Source: Flavisolibacter tropicus
Lineage (GTDB): Bacteria; Bacteroidota; Bacteroidia; Chitinophagales; Chitinophagaceae
Assembly (NCBI RefSeq): GCF_001644645.1
Contig: NZ_CP011390.1
Span: forward strand, 5,287,501 to 5,351,500
Reading direction: 5' to 3'
Length of the DNA stretch: 64,000 bases
Below are positions 53,639-63,459 of the stretch, piece after piece; positions within the stretch are counted from its first letter, which is position 1; each line of letters opens with the position of its first letter. Position numbers and translations under genes: made by a program. Under the pieces are notes generated by a model that was given only the letters and a program-made list of their open reading frames with translations, did not search any database and was not told where the DNA came from.

Positions 53639-53737
53639 CCGTTTATCCCGATTTCACATTTTTTTCATTTAACCTTGCGCTGTCAAGTTTGTCCAACGTA
53701 GGCTAATGGTTATTTTTACAGCTAAACGGCGTTTACC

Positions 53738-56700
53738 CTGAGGAAGATCAGTAAAATAGTTTTAGGCATTATTCTATCCCTGCTCATTTTGTTATGTTTG
53801 ACGCTTGCGTTCGTACAGACCGATTGGGGACAAAACTGGCTTGCCCGGAAAGTTACTGACCGCCTCTCTAAAGATCTTCAAAGCCGCGTCCACATTGATC
53901 ATGTGCGCATTGGCTTCTTCAATAGAATGAACCTGAAAGGGGTGCTGGTGGAAGACCAGAATAAAGACACCCTCCTCTATGCTGGCACCGTTCAAGTTAA
54001 TATTACCGACTGGTTTTTCTTAAAAGAACAGGCTGACTTAAAATACATAGGCCTGGAAAATGCTGTTATCAAACTGCAGCGGACCGATTCTGTATGGAAC
54101 TACCAGTTCCTGGATAAATATATGGCCGGAGGCGGCGGAGGCACCCAAAAGAAGGCTGGTATTGAATTCAACCTTAAGCAAGTGGAGATGTACAACGTCT
54201 CCATTGTGCAGAAAGATGCATGGGTGGGGCAGGATTTCTATATAAAGCTGGGAGCGCTAAACCTAGATGCCAATACCATTAGCATTACCCGTAAACTGGT
54301 GGATGCCAACCAGCTGACGCTTGATCAACCCTATTTTCATCAATACCTGTATAAGGGACGTAAGCCAAAGTCCACCGCTATAGCTGTTACCGATGAGGGA
54401 AAGACTGTAGTGCGAGATACTTCTCTCCAATGGAACCCGGATAACTGGAATATGCTGGTAAAGTCCATTTCTATAAAGAATGGTACCTATCGCAATGACC
54501 GCGACTCGCTTACGCCAAGCTGGTCTTATTTCGATGGCGAACACCTGAACTTTGGAGCCATTACCGGTACAATAAATGATTTTCGCTTTGTTAAGGACAC
54601 ATTGCGTGCTACCGCGAATCTATCAACAAAAGAGCGTAGTGGCTTCACCGTTGAACGTTTACAGGCCAACCTGCGTTTTCACCCGCAGCTGATGGAGTTC
54701 AACGATCTCTTTATAAAAACAAACCGCAGTGTAATAGGCGATTACTTCGCCATGAAGTTCTCTGACATTGGCGACATGAACGATTTTATTCATGCCGTAA
54801 CCATGAACGCCAACTTTAAGAACGCCTCAGTGGCCTCCGATGATATAGCCTATTTTGCTCCACAAGTTAAAGATTGGAACAAAATTTTTCAGTTAGATGG
54901 TAAGGCCAAAGGAACGGTAGATGCTTTGAGCGGTGAACATGTAAACATACGTGCGGGCTTCAGTACTGCCCTTCAGGGGGACTTTAGCCTGGTGGGCCTT
55001 CCGAATATCTATGAAACCTTGATCACGGTAAAAGCTGATGAATTACGCACAAACTATGCGGATGCAGTAACGTTTATCCCTGCTTTACGCGATATCCGCG
55101 CGCCTGATCTTAGCAAGTTGGGTGCCATCCGTTTTCAAGGTACTTATACCGGCTTTATCAACGACTTTGTAACCTACGGTACTATCCAAACAGCCTTGGG
55201 AACAGTTGTTTCCGATCTGAATATGAAATTACCACAGGGTAGTACACCACCAGTGTACTCCGGTAGCCTAAATACCAGTGGTTTTCAATTAGGCCAGTTC
55301 CTGCATAATACTGACTTGGGTATCGTTGCTTTTAAAGGCGATGTAAAAGGAAAGGGCTTTGACTGGAAGACACTAGACATGACCGTAAACGGAACGGTCA
55401 ATAAAATACAAGTACAGGATTACACGTATCAAAATATTACAGCTAAAGGCAGACTTTTCAAACAAACGTTTTCCGGAGACTTTGCCATTAATGATCCAAA
55501 TGCGCAGGCAAAAGGAAATGGAATGATTGATTTTAGTACTTCTGTTCCTTCCTTCAACCTGAAAGCTGATGTAACAAAAGCCAACCTGAAGGCCTTAGGC
55601 TTGGCCAATGAAGAATTGGAACTAAGCGGTCGTTTTGATGTGGATATGTCGGGAAAAGATATAGGCAGCCTGTTAGGAAAAGCCAACATTAGTGAAGCTA
55701 CCTTGCTGCATAATGGCCAGCGTTTATCTTTCGACTCCTTATATATATCATCTACCTATGCCGATGGCAACCGTACACTGCGGGCGCGCTCCAATGAACT
55801 TGATGCTGTAATTGAAGGTAAGTTCGACCTGGAGACCTTGCCCGATGCCTTCATGCTTTTCTTAAACCGTTATTATCCTGCCTATATTAAGAAGCCGAAA
55901 AAAGTGCTGCCCAATCAGGATTTTACGTTTAAGATTGAAACAGGAGTGATAGAGGATTATATAAAACTCTTTGACAAGCGACTGAGTGGTTTTAATAATA
56001 GTAAGGTAGAAGGATCGCTGAATGTAGCCAGCAACTTGTTTAAACTGGATGCTACGGTCCCAGTGTTTAGTTATGATCATTATAGTTTTTCTGACGTGGT
56101 GTTAAATGGGGATGGAGATCTAGACCGATTATCACTTAACGGATCGGTTACCAATGCGATAATCAATGACAGTCTAATTTTTCCGCAGACCTCATTCACC
56201 ATCAATGCCCGTAATGATATTTCAGATATTGTAATTAATACCACAGCCAATCAAACCATTAATAAAGCTGATGTATCTGCACAGGTACGCACGTTTGCCG
56301 ATGGGGTGTTAGTATCCTTTAATCCATCCAGCTTTGTTATAAATGGTAAAACCTGGAATATAGAACAGGGTGGGGAGCTAGACCTCCGGAGTAATTCAGT
56401 GGTTCAAGGCACATTGGTGCTGCACGAAACGAATCAGGAAATACGTATCACTACGCTGCCTTCCGATGTGGGCAGCTGGAATGATATTCATGTAACCCTG
56501 CAGAATATCAATTTGGGGGATATCACGCCATTCTTTGTAAAGAGTAACCGCATTGAGGGCCTGTTGTCGGGCGATGTCACCATTGAAGATCCACAAGATC
56601 GCTTTAATATTATTGCAGACATTAAAACGGATCAGCTACGTGTTGATAATGACTCAATAGGGAAGGTAGAGGCTGATATGTTCTACAACAACAAAACCGG

Positions 56701-58558
56701 TTTGCTTACTGGAAAGGGTAATAACCTGGATCCTGATCACCAGATCCAGTTTGATATGGCCTTAGACTTTAAAGATTCTGCTCAACAGCATCGGGATCGT
56801 ATTTCTGTTTTACCTATAAACTATCCAGTAAAGATCTTGGAGCGTTTTGTGGGCGGATTGTTCTCTGACTTGCAAGGGTATGTTACAGGCCGCCTGGATA
56901 TTGTAGGAGAGGGGGATAACCGTAAATATGTTGGTAAGGCTCAATTAAAGGATGCTGGCTTGAAGGTGGACTTCACGCAGGTATTTTATAAGATTGACGA
57001 TACGGAAATAGAGCTGAAGGAAGACCTTATTGATTTAGGGGTTCTAAGACTCCGAGACCGTGATGGAAAAACCGCTACAGTAAAGGGAACCCTAGCTCAT
57101 AAGAACTTCCAGAATATGGAGTTTGATATTGAAGCAGAAGTGGATGGGCGTCCGATGGAGTTGCTCAATACTACCTATAAAGATAATCAGCAGTTTTACG
57201 GTCGTGCTAAAGGTACAGGCTTCTTTAAGCTATGGGGGCCGCAGGACGACATGAACATGTATATAGAAGCAAGGCCTTCTACTACAGATAGCTCCTACAT
57301 TACCATACCACCTTCTAAATCGCGTGAAAGTGGTCAGGCAGATTTTATGGTGGAAAGAAAGTATGGTAAGGAAATGACAGAGAAGGAACTTTCAGGCTCG
57401 TCTTCTAATATTACTTACGAAGTAAATCTTACTGCTAACCCATGGGTAAATGTAGAGGTAATATTGGATGAACTAACGGGTGATATCATCAAGGGGCGTG
57501 GTACAGGGGAGCTGAACATTAAAGCTGGTACATCGGAGCCACTTTCTATCCGCGGGCGTTATGATATACAGGACGGGAATTATTTGTTTACGTTTCAATC
57601 CTTCTTTAAAAAGCCCTTTGTTTTACGCCCTGGCTCTAATAACTATATTGAGTGGACAGGAGATCCTTATAAGGCGCAAATCCGGTTTGATGCGGTGTAT
57701 CAAGCTGATAATGTGAGCTTTACACCGTTGGCAAATAGTCTTTCCTTATCTGATCGATATCAAAACTTCCGTGGTGATGTAAATGTAATCACACAATTGA
57801 GCGGCGATCTGTTCCGCCCTTCGTTTTCTTTTAAAATAGAAGTGCCTGAAAATAGCCCGGCTGCTAATGAACCTTCTTTACTGTTTGGTCTTCAACAGAT
57901 TGAACGAAATCCCAACGAAATCAATAAGCAGGTTACTTACCTGATCGTATTTAACTCTTTTGCGCCCTATGAAAACAGCGCCGGTGGCTATAAGCCGCTG
58001 AATGAATTTGCTTATAGCACATTGTCGGGTCTGCTCTTTGGTGGCGTAAACCGTTTATTAAACCAGCAGCTTTCTAAATTATTAGGTAACAATGATGTGA
58101 GCTTCAATTTTACGGGCTCTTTGTATAATCCCGATCTGTTAAACCAGGATAAGGGCTTAAATCTGCAGGCTAATGCTGGTGTAAGTATTGGGGTGCCGTT
58201 GAATGACCGCATTCAGGTTACGTTTGGGGGAACATTCAATATCCCGATCAGTGAATATGGACAATCTAACCTAAACCAGCAGTTCCGCCTTTTCCCGGAT
58301 GTAAACGTGAATATGCTGCTTAACCAGTCTGGTTCTATCAGGGCTACTTTTTTCTATAACCAATCACCCTCTTTATTCCCAGGTTCAGGTCCCGCGGGTG
58401 ATCCTGACCGACGTGCCGGTGCAAAGGTTTCGTATCGAAAAGAGTTTAATTCGCTAAGCGAGTTTCTGTTTGGCAAAAAGAAGGGAACACCAAAGGCTAA
58501 GGTTAAAGATTCAACCAGTAAAGCCTCCGATTCTACAACTGTTATAAATGGTCAATAA
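53738..58558 (+). CDS. TamB-like translocation/assembly module protein
   Basis: About 1606 residues if translation begins at CTG 53738. An N-terminal membrane anchor (KIVLGIILSLLILLCLTLAF) is followed by the AsmA/TamB start VQTDWGQNWLARKVTDRL, a long beta-helical body and the C-terminal TamB domain (about 1150-1560: LTGDIIKGRGTGELNIKAGT, QDGNYLFTFQSFF, VTYLIVFNSFAPYE, LSGLLFGGVNRLLNQQLSKL). TamB bridges inner and outer membrane and takes part in outer-membrane protein assembly and lipid transport. No ATG or GTG precedes the anchor in frame after the stop at 53723; TTG 53789 would remove the anchor, so an unusual CTG start is favoured. A perfect terminator follows. Confidence 0.9.
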   Translation: MRKISKIVLGIILSLLILLCLTLAFVQTDWGQNWLARKVTDRLSKDLQSRVHIDHVRIGFFNRMNLKGVLVEDQNKDTLLYAGTVQVNITDWFFLKEQADLKYIGLENAVIKLQRTDSVWNYQFLDKYMAGGGGGTQKKAGIEFNLKQVEMYNVSIVQKDAWVGQDFYIKLGALNLDANTISITRKLVDANQLTLDQPYFHQYLYKGRKPKSTAIAVTDEGKTVVRDTSLQWNPDNWNMLVKSISIKNGTYRNDRDSLTPSWSYFDGEHLNFGAITGTINDFRFVKDTLRATANLSTKERSGFTVERLQANLRFHPQLMEFNDLFIKTNRSVIGDYFAMKFSDIGDMNDFIHAVTMNANFKNASVASDDIAYFAPQVKDWNKIFQLDGKAKGTVDALSGEHVNIRAGFSTALQGDFSLVGLPNIYETLITVKADELRTNYADAVTFIPALRDIRAPDLSKLGAIRFQGTYTGFINDFVTYGTIQTALGTVVSDLNMKLPQGSTPPVYSGSLNTSGFQLGQFLHNTDLGIVAFKGDVKGKGFDWKTLDMTVNGTVNKIQVQDYTYQNITAKGRLFKQTFSGDFAINDPNAQAKGNGMIDFSTSVPSFNLKADVTKANLKALGLANEELELSGRFDVDMSGKDIGSLLGKANISEATLLHNGQRLSFDSLYISSTYADGNRTLRARSNELDAVIEGKFDLETLPDAFMLFLNRYYPAYIKKPKKVLPNQDFTFKIETGVIEDYIKLFDKRLSGFNNSKVEGSLNVASNLFKLDATVPVFSYDHYSFSDVVLNGDGDLDRLSLNGSVTNAIINDSLIFPQTSFTINARNDISDIVINTTANQTINKADVSAQVRTFADGVLVSFNPSSFVINGKTWNIEQGGELDLRSNSVVQGTLVLHETNQEIRITTLPSDVGSWNDIHVTLQNINLGDITPFFVKSNRIEGLLSGDVTIEDPQDRFNIIADIKTDQLRVDNDSIGKVEADMFYNNKTGLLTGKGNNLDPDHQIQFDMALDFKDSAQQHRDRISVLPINYPVKILERFVGGLFSDLQGYVTGRLDIVGEGDNRKYVGKAQLKDAGLKVDFTQVFYKIDDTEIELKEDLIDLGVLRLRDRDGKTATVKGTLAHKNFQNMEFDIEAEVDGRPMELLNTTYKDNQQFYGRAKGTGFFKLWGPQDDMNMYIEARPSTTDSSYITIPPSKSRESGQADFMVERKYGKEMTEKELSGSSSNITYEVNLTANPWVNVEVILDELTGDIIKGRGTGELNIKAGTSEPLSIRGRYDIQDGNYLFTFQSFFKKPFVLRPGSNNYIEWTGDPYKAQIRFDAVYQADNVSFTPLANSLSLSDRYQNFRGDVNVITQLSGDLFRPSFSFKIEVPENSPAANEPSLLFGLQQIERNPNEINKQVTYLIVFNSFAPYENSAGGYKPLNEFAYSTLSGLLFGGVNRLLNQQLSKLLGNNDVSFNFTGSLYNPDLLNQDKGLNLQANAGVSIGVPLNDRIQVTFGGTFNIPISEYGQSNLNQQFRLFPDVNVNMLLNQSGSIRATFFYNQSPSLFPGSGPAGDPDRRAGAKVSYRKEFNSLSEFLFGKKKGTPKAKVKDSTSKASDSTTVINGQ

Positions 58559-58584
58559 GTCATTGATACTGAAACAGAAGACAT

Positions 58585-58620
58585 AAAGAGAAAGGCATCC
58601 CTCGGGATGCCTTTCTCTTT
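58585..58620 (+). terminator. Terminator of the TamB-like gene
   Basis: Perfect 16-bp stem: AAAGAGAAAGGCATCC (58585-58600) with GGATGCCTTTCTCTTT (58605-58620), loop CTCG. It can also serve the convergent ribBA. Confidence 0.93.
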
Positions 58621-58669
58621 TATTGATAAAATATGATATTTCGAATTTCCTATTTAAGAGGATAAATCC

Positions 58670-59869
58670 TTACTTCAAAATCTCGTGTCCCAGTTTGTCA
58701 CGCTTCGTTTCCAGGTAGCGTTCGTTGTGTGGATTGGGATCAATTTTCAAAGGCACTTGGTCTACGATTTCAAGGCCATATCCAATAAGACCCACGCGTT
58801 TTTTGGGGTTATTAGAGATCAGGCGAAGCTTGTGGATATTCAAATAACGCAGGATCTGGGCGCCTACACCATAGTCACGTTGGTCCATCTGGAATCCTAA
58901 GTGCAGATTGGCTTCTACGGTATCCATACCTTCTTCCTGAAGACGATAGGCTTTTAATTTATTCAGAAGGCCAATTCCTCTACCTTCCTGGTTCATATAT
59001 AATATAACGCCCTTGCCTTCTTGCTCTACTAGTTGCATGGCTTTATGAAGCTGCTCACCGCAGTCGCAACGTAAAGAACCAAGGATGTCGCCGGTAAAGC
59101 AGGAAGAGTGAACTCTAACCATTACAGGCTCGTCTTCTTTCCAGTCGCCTTTGATAAGCGCCAGGTGCTCATTGCTGGTATTCTTTTCCTGGAAGGCAAT
59201 CAATTTAAAGTGACCGTATTGTGTTGGCATATCTACCCGCACGATCTCTTCAATCAGGGAATCTCTTTTTAAGCGGTACTCGATCAGGTCTTTAATGGAA
59301 ATGATCTTAAAGTCAAACTTTTCAGCTACTTCCAAAAGTTGGGGTAGGCGGGCCATAGTGCCATCCTCATTTAAGATCTCTACCAATACACCCGCTGGTT
59401 CAAAGCCGGCTAATCGTGCCAGGTCAGTAGTTGCCTCTGTATGGCCGGCCCTTCTCAGTACACCACCTTTTTTAGCGCGTAAAGGGAAAATATGGCCAGG
59501 TTTACCTAAATCTTCTGGATTGGTATTGGGGTCAATCAAAGCCTGGATGGTTTTGGCGCGGTCATGAGCAGAAATACCAGTAGTACATCCATGGCCTAAA
59601 AGGTCTACCGAAACGGTAAAAGCGGTTTCATGTAAGGCTGTATTATTATTGACCATGAGTTCCAGGCCTAGTTCATTACAGCGCTCTTCCAGCATAGGTA
59701 CACAAATAAGTCCACGGCCATGCTTGCTCATGAAATTGATTACTTCAGGGGTGGCATTACGGGCTGCTGTAATAAAATCGCCCTCATTTTCACGGTCTTC
59801 ATCATCAACAACTATGACAATCTTTCCGTTTTTTATGTCTTCAATCGCACTCTCAATTGTATTAAGCAT
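58670..59869 (-). CDS. ribBA: Bifunctional 3,4-dihydroxy-2-butanone-4-phosphate synthase / GTP cyclohydrolase II
   Basis: 399 residues from ATG 59869 ([16 protein letters not shown], the usual RibB N-terminus). RibB domain 1-205: [29 protein letters not shown]. RibA domain 206-399: [20 protein letters not shown] (zinc Cys set), [20 protein letters not shown]. It supplies both precursors of riboflavin. No FMN riboswitch was recognised upstream; instead a TACCTTTG promoter element sits 14 bp before the start. Confidence 0.96.
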   Translation of the reverse strand: MLNTIESAIEDIKNGKIVIVVDDEDRENEGDFITAARNATPEVINFMSKHGRGLICVPMLEERCNELGLELMVNNNTALHETAFTVSVDLLGHGCTTGISAHDRAKTIQALIDPNTNPEDLGKPGHIFPLRAKKGGVLRRAGHTEATTDLARLAGFEPAGVLVEILNEDGTMARLPQLLEVAEKFDFKIISIKDLIEYRLKRDSLIEEIVRVDMPTQYGHFKLIAFQEKNTSNEHLALIKGDWKEDEPVMVRVHSSCFTGDILGSLRCDCGEQLHKAMQLVEQEGKGVILYMNQEGRGIGLLNKLKAYRLQEEGMDTVEANLHLGFQMDQRDYGVGAQILRYLNIHKLRLISNNPKKRVGLIGYGLEIVDQVPLKIDPNPHNERYLETKRDKLGHEILK

Positions 59870-59883
59870 ACGGAATATTTGCG

Positions 59884-59891
59884 CAAAGGTA
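59884..59891 (-). promoter_or_regulatory. -7 element of ribBA promoter
   Basis: Minus-strand TACCTTTG followed by CGC; perfect TAnnTTTG. No clear TTG at the -33 position. The implied leader is only a few bases long. Confidence 0.4.
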
Positions 59892-60044
59892 GGGTAGTTA
59901 AAAATGAATAATACGTTTAAACTAGTCAAATGAGCGTCACATCTGGCTAATCCGCGATCAATAAATAACAGAATGTTAATATTTGGTGCAATCTCTGCCA
60001 TAAATAATCCCTTTCTTTGCAGCGCAAAAATTTAAACACTTTTT

Positions 60045-63000
60045 ATGCTTAAGAGATTATTGCTTCTGCTAACATTAGCCTTTTTAACAGGGCCGGTGTT
60101 ATTTGCGCAGGTAACCACCAGTAGTATGGGTGGTACTCTAAAAGATGGTGATGGTGCTGTACTTTCTGGTGCTACTATTGTTGCCGTACACACGCCATCC
60201 GGTACCCGTTATACTACGGTAACCCAGGCTTCTGGACAATTTACTATCAACAACATGAGGGTTGGTGGTCCTTACCAAGTTACTGCAAGCTATGTGGGCT
60301 TACAGTCTCAAACGTACAATGACATCTATCTTCAGTTAGGTCAAACATTCCTTCTGGATGCTGCACTGCCTAAAAACAGTCAAACTCTTGAGAATGTGGT
60401 GGTTACAACTTCCGGCAGACGTAATGGTATTATGAATGCTAACCGTACAGGTTCTGTAACTAACATTGGCGCTCAACAGATTAACCGTCTTCCATCTATT
60501 ACTAGAAGCTTGAACGATTTCACTCGTTTAACTCCTCAAGCTAATGGTAATGCGATTGGAGGTGGTAACTCTCGCCAGAACTTTATTACTGTGGATGGTT
60601 CTGCTTTCAACAATACTTTCGGTATTGGTTCTAACCTGCCTGCTAATGGTAGCCCAATTTCGTTGGATGCGATTGAAGAAATCTCTGTAAACGTTACGCC
60701 GTATGACATTCGTCAAAGCGGTTTTATTGGTTCTTCTATAAATTCAGTTACCCGCTCTGGTACAAACCAGTTCAATGGCTCTGTTTACACTTACTTCCGT
60801 AATCAGAATCAACAAGGTAACAAAGCTGGTAAAACTGAGTTCCCAGTTCAACGCATGGACTTCAAACAATATGGTGCTCGTGTAGGTGGTCCAATCATCA
60901 AGAACAAATTGTTCTTTTTCTTAAACTTTGAAACGGAGAAAACAATTCAGCCTGGTCAGCAGCGTTTTGCCGCTACTGCAACTTCTGGTGCTGGTTCTTA
61001 TGGTAGCAATTCTAACATTGCTCGTCCATTGGCTACAGAACTTGACGCCATTTCCGATTATTTAAAAACGAAATATGGTTATGATCCTGGTCCTTACCAA
61101 GGTTATGATTTTGAGTCTGATCGTACTAAGATCTTAGGACGTATTGACTGGAACATTACTGACAAGCATCATTTGAACTTCCGCTACAACCAGGTAGAAG
61201 GTAAAAGCCCTTCATTTGTAAGTACGTCTTCATCTAGTGCAGGTCCTAACTTTTCAACCGGCTTTGGTCGTACTGATATAAACGCGTTGCATTTTAGTAA
61301 TTCTAACTATTTCCAGGAGAATAACTTCTATTCTTACCAGGTGGAGTTGAGTTCTAAATTCACAAACCGTTTATCTAATATCTTACGTGCTTCTTATAAT
61401 AATCAAGATGAGCCACGTAGTTCAAACAGTACTATTTTCCCATTCGTAGATATCTTAAAAGATGGTTCTCCTTTCACTTCATTTGGATATGAGCCATTTT
61501 CTCTGGGTAACCTGCGTGAAGTAAAAACGATATCTGCTGTAGATAACGTAACACTGAACTTAGGTAAACACAACCTATTAGGTGGTTTGGAAGCTGAATT
61601 CAGCAAAACCAGAAATGGTTTCCAACCTTTAGGACAGTCTTACTATCGTTTTGCTTCTTGGAATGATTTCGTGAGTGGTGCAAAACCAATAAACTTTGCC
61701 CAAACTTTCTCTTTTGAGCCAGGTTATGAGCAAGCGTTCCCAACCTTTAAGTTTGCACAATACTCAGCCTATGCTCAGGATGAGATCACAATGAATCCTA
61801 AATTCCGTTTAACCTTAGGTTTACGTGCTGAACTGAATTCATACCCTGATGTAGCTGAAGTAAGAACCAACCCATTGGTAGCTGCACAAACATTTGCCGG
61901 TGGAGTAAAAGTTAACACTGGTGAATTGCCTGATCCAAAAGTTATGCTTTCTCCTCGTGTAGGTTTTAACTATGATGTATACGGCAACCGTACCTTACAA
62001 GTTCGTGGTGGTACAGGTATCTTCACTGGTCGCGTACCATTTGTATGGATCGTAGGTCAGTCTGGTAACTCTGGTATGTTGCAATTAAACCAACAATATT
62101 CAGGAGCTTCAGTACCGGGTGCATTCAATCCAAACATTGGAGCTTACCGCCCAGATGTAGTTCCTAAGCCTGGTACATTGATACCAAGTCAGGTTACTAC
62201 TTTTGATAAAGACTTTACACTTCCTCAACAGTGGAAGACTAGCTTAGCTGTAGATTCTCGTTTGCCTGGTGGTATCATTGGTTCTTTGGAAATGATTTAT
62301 TCAAAAGACATCAATGTGTTGTACTCCAAAAACGTGAACCTGGTAAATCCTGCTCCGCTTAACGTAGCTGGATACCCAGATAATCGTTTAATTTACCCAG
62401 ACGCAAACAACCAGAAGTTCATTAATAACATCACTTCTAGTGGCGTTCCACAAGCTGGCGCAACAGGAGCTTATAATGTTATTGTTACAAGTAATGAGAA
62501 TAAAGGTTACTATGCTTCTGCAACAATTAGATTGGAAAAGCAATTTAACCGTGCTTTCTTCGCTTCAGTAGCGTATACACATACACAAGCCGGCAACCTA
62601 TATGATGGTAATGGTGATCAGCCTTACAATACTTGGAGCTTGATCAATTCAGTAAACGGTGCTAACATTCCTACATTAGATGTTGCTAGCTATACTGTTC
62701 CTAACCGTATTATTGCTTCTTTCTCTTATCGTAAGGAGTATCTGAAACACTTAGGTACAACCGTTTCATTGTTCTATGAAGGAGCTCACCAGGGTCGCTT
62801 CTCATATCTTTACAACAGTGACCTGAATCGTGATGGTTCAAACAATGATCTGCTTTACATTCCACGTAATGCATCCGAGATTACGTTTGTACCTCTTACT
62901 ATCGGTTCTGGTGCTTCTGCTAAAACCTATACAGCTCAAGAACAATCAGACTTATTCTTTAAGTATATCGAACAAGATGATTACCTGAAAAGCCGTAAAG

Positions 63001-63356
63001 GTCAATACGCTGAACGTAATGGTGCATTACTGCCTTGGCGTAACCAGTTTGATGTTAAAATCCTGCAAGATGTATTCACTAACCTAGGTGGTAAAAAGAA
63101 TACTATTCAGCTTAGCTTGGATATCTTCAACGCTGCTAACTTGTTGAATAGCCGTTGGGGCCAGACTCAAACTACTAACGCTGCGTCTTTGTTGACGGTT
63201 ACCAATACTTCATCACTGACTCCAGGTGGTACTACAAAACCAACTTTCCGTTTGGCTGTAGATCGTAACAATCCTGTAACAGAAACGTTCCGCGATAACG
63301 CAAACCTTTCTTCTACTTATTACATGCAGTTTGGTATCCGTTATATCTTTAACTAA
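60045..63356 (+). CDS. Oar-like TonB-dependent receptor
   Basis: 1103 residues. Signal peptide MLKRLLLLLTLAFLTGPVLF followed by AQ, N-terminal carboxypeptidase-regulatory-like beta-sandwich (about 25-110: GGTLKDGDGAVLSGATIVAV), a plug region (about 115-230: SITRSLNDFTRLTPQ, VDGSAFNNTFGI) and a large barrel ending in YYMQFGIRYIFN. Members of this Oar-like group occur in abundant outer-membrane proteins of Bacteroidota and transport unknown substrates or act in adhesion. No SusD partner follows, so it is not a SusC-type glycan system. Strong terminator downstream. Confidence 0.92.
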   Translation: MLKRLLLLLTLAFLTGPVLFAQVTTSSMGGTLKDGDGAVLSGATIVAVHTPSGTRYTTVTQASGQFTINNMRVGGPYQVTASYVGLQSQTYNDIYLQLGQTFLLDAALPKNSQTLENVVVTTSGRRNGIMNANRTGSVTNIGAQQINRLPSITRSLNDFTRLTPQANGNAIGGGNSRQNFITVDGSAFNNTFGIGSNLPANGSPISLDAIEEISVNVTPYDIRQSGFIGSSINSVTRSGTNQFNGSVYTYFRNQNQQGNKAGKTEFPVQRMDFKQYGARVGGPIIKNKLFFFLNFETEKTIQPGQQRFAATATSGAGSYGSNSNIARPLATELDAISDYLKTKYGYDPGPYQGYDFESDRTKILGRIDWNITDKHHLNFRYNQVEGKSPSFVSTSSSSAGPNFSTGFGRTDINALHFSNSNYFQENNFYSYQVELSSKFTNRLSNILRASYNNQDEPRSSNSTIFPFVDILKDGSPFTSFGYEPFSLGNLREVKTISAVDNVTLNLGKHNLLGGLEAEFSKTRNGFQPLGQSYYRFASWNDFVSGAKPINFAQTFSFEPGYEQAFPTFKFAQYSAYAQDEITMNPKFRLTLGLRAELNSYPDVAEVRTNPLVAAQTFAGGVKVNTGELPDPKVMLSPRVGFNYDVYGNRTLQVRGGTGIFTGRVPFVWIVGQSGNSGMLQLNQQYSGASVPGAFNPNIGAYRPDVVPKPGTLIPSQVTTFDKDFTLPQQWKTSLAVDSRLPGGIIGSLEMIYSKDINVLYSKNVNLVNPAPLNVAGYPDNRLIYPDANNQKFINNITSSGVPQAGATGAYNVIVTSNENKGYYASATIRLEKQFNRAFFASVAYTHTQAGNLYDGNGDQPYNTWSLINSVNGANIPTLDVASYTVPNRIIASFSYRKEYLKHLGTTVSLFYEGAHQGRFSYLYNSDLNRDGSNNDLLYIPRNASEITFVPLTIGSGASAKTYTAQEQSDLFFKYIEQDDYLKSRKGQYAERNGALLPWRNQFDVKILQDVFTNLGGKKNTIQLSLDIFNAANLLNSRWGQTQTTNAASLLTVTNTSSLTPGGTTKPTFRLAVDRNNPVTETFRDNANLSSTYYMQFGIRYIFN

Positions 63357-63381
63357 TAGGATATAATTCCAAACTTCTAAT

Positions 63382-63411
63382 AAAAAAGGCTGTCTTTAGA
63401 CAGCCTTTTTT
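63382..63411. terminator. Terminator between the Oar-like receptor and the esterase
   Basis: GGCTGTCT (63388-63395) pairs with AGACAGCC (63398-63405), six A before and TTTTTT after; the top of the stem must open to form a loop. It serves convergent genes. Confidence 0.9.
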
Positions 63412-63459
63412 ATTTATTAACTAATGAGGTAAAAATGAATACTATCGGATATAAAATGC

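Larger units (their letters stand above)
52882..53737. other. 856-bp gene-free region packed with repeats
   Basis: It contains AGATTTCA words (52993-53023), an AATCC/CCGCGG element (53178-53222), a CATAGTAACG/CACCCGTA block (53262-53383) and a CTCTGCG...GAAACC block (53551-53638). Short open frames in this stretch arise from the low-complexity pyrimidine-rich sequence and are not supported. Confidence 0.7.

Noticed and set aside
53421..53706. Two overlapping Pro/Ser-rich frames before the TamB-like gene
   Set aside because: Generated by a pyrimidine-rich repeat block; the frames overlap each other.
59870..60001. N-terminal extension of ribBA
   Set aside because: [16 protein letters not shown] is the standard RibB start and the promoter element lies inside the extension.
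59870..60044. FMN riboswitch upstream of ribBA
   Set aside because: None of the conserved riboswitch helices were recognisable and the gap is too short on the ribBA side.
60045..63356. SusC of a polysaccharide utilisation locus
   Set aside because: No SusD-like gene or glycoside hydrolase follows; the protein is of the Oar-like type.
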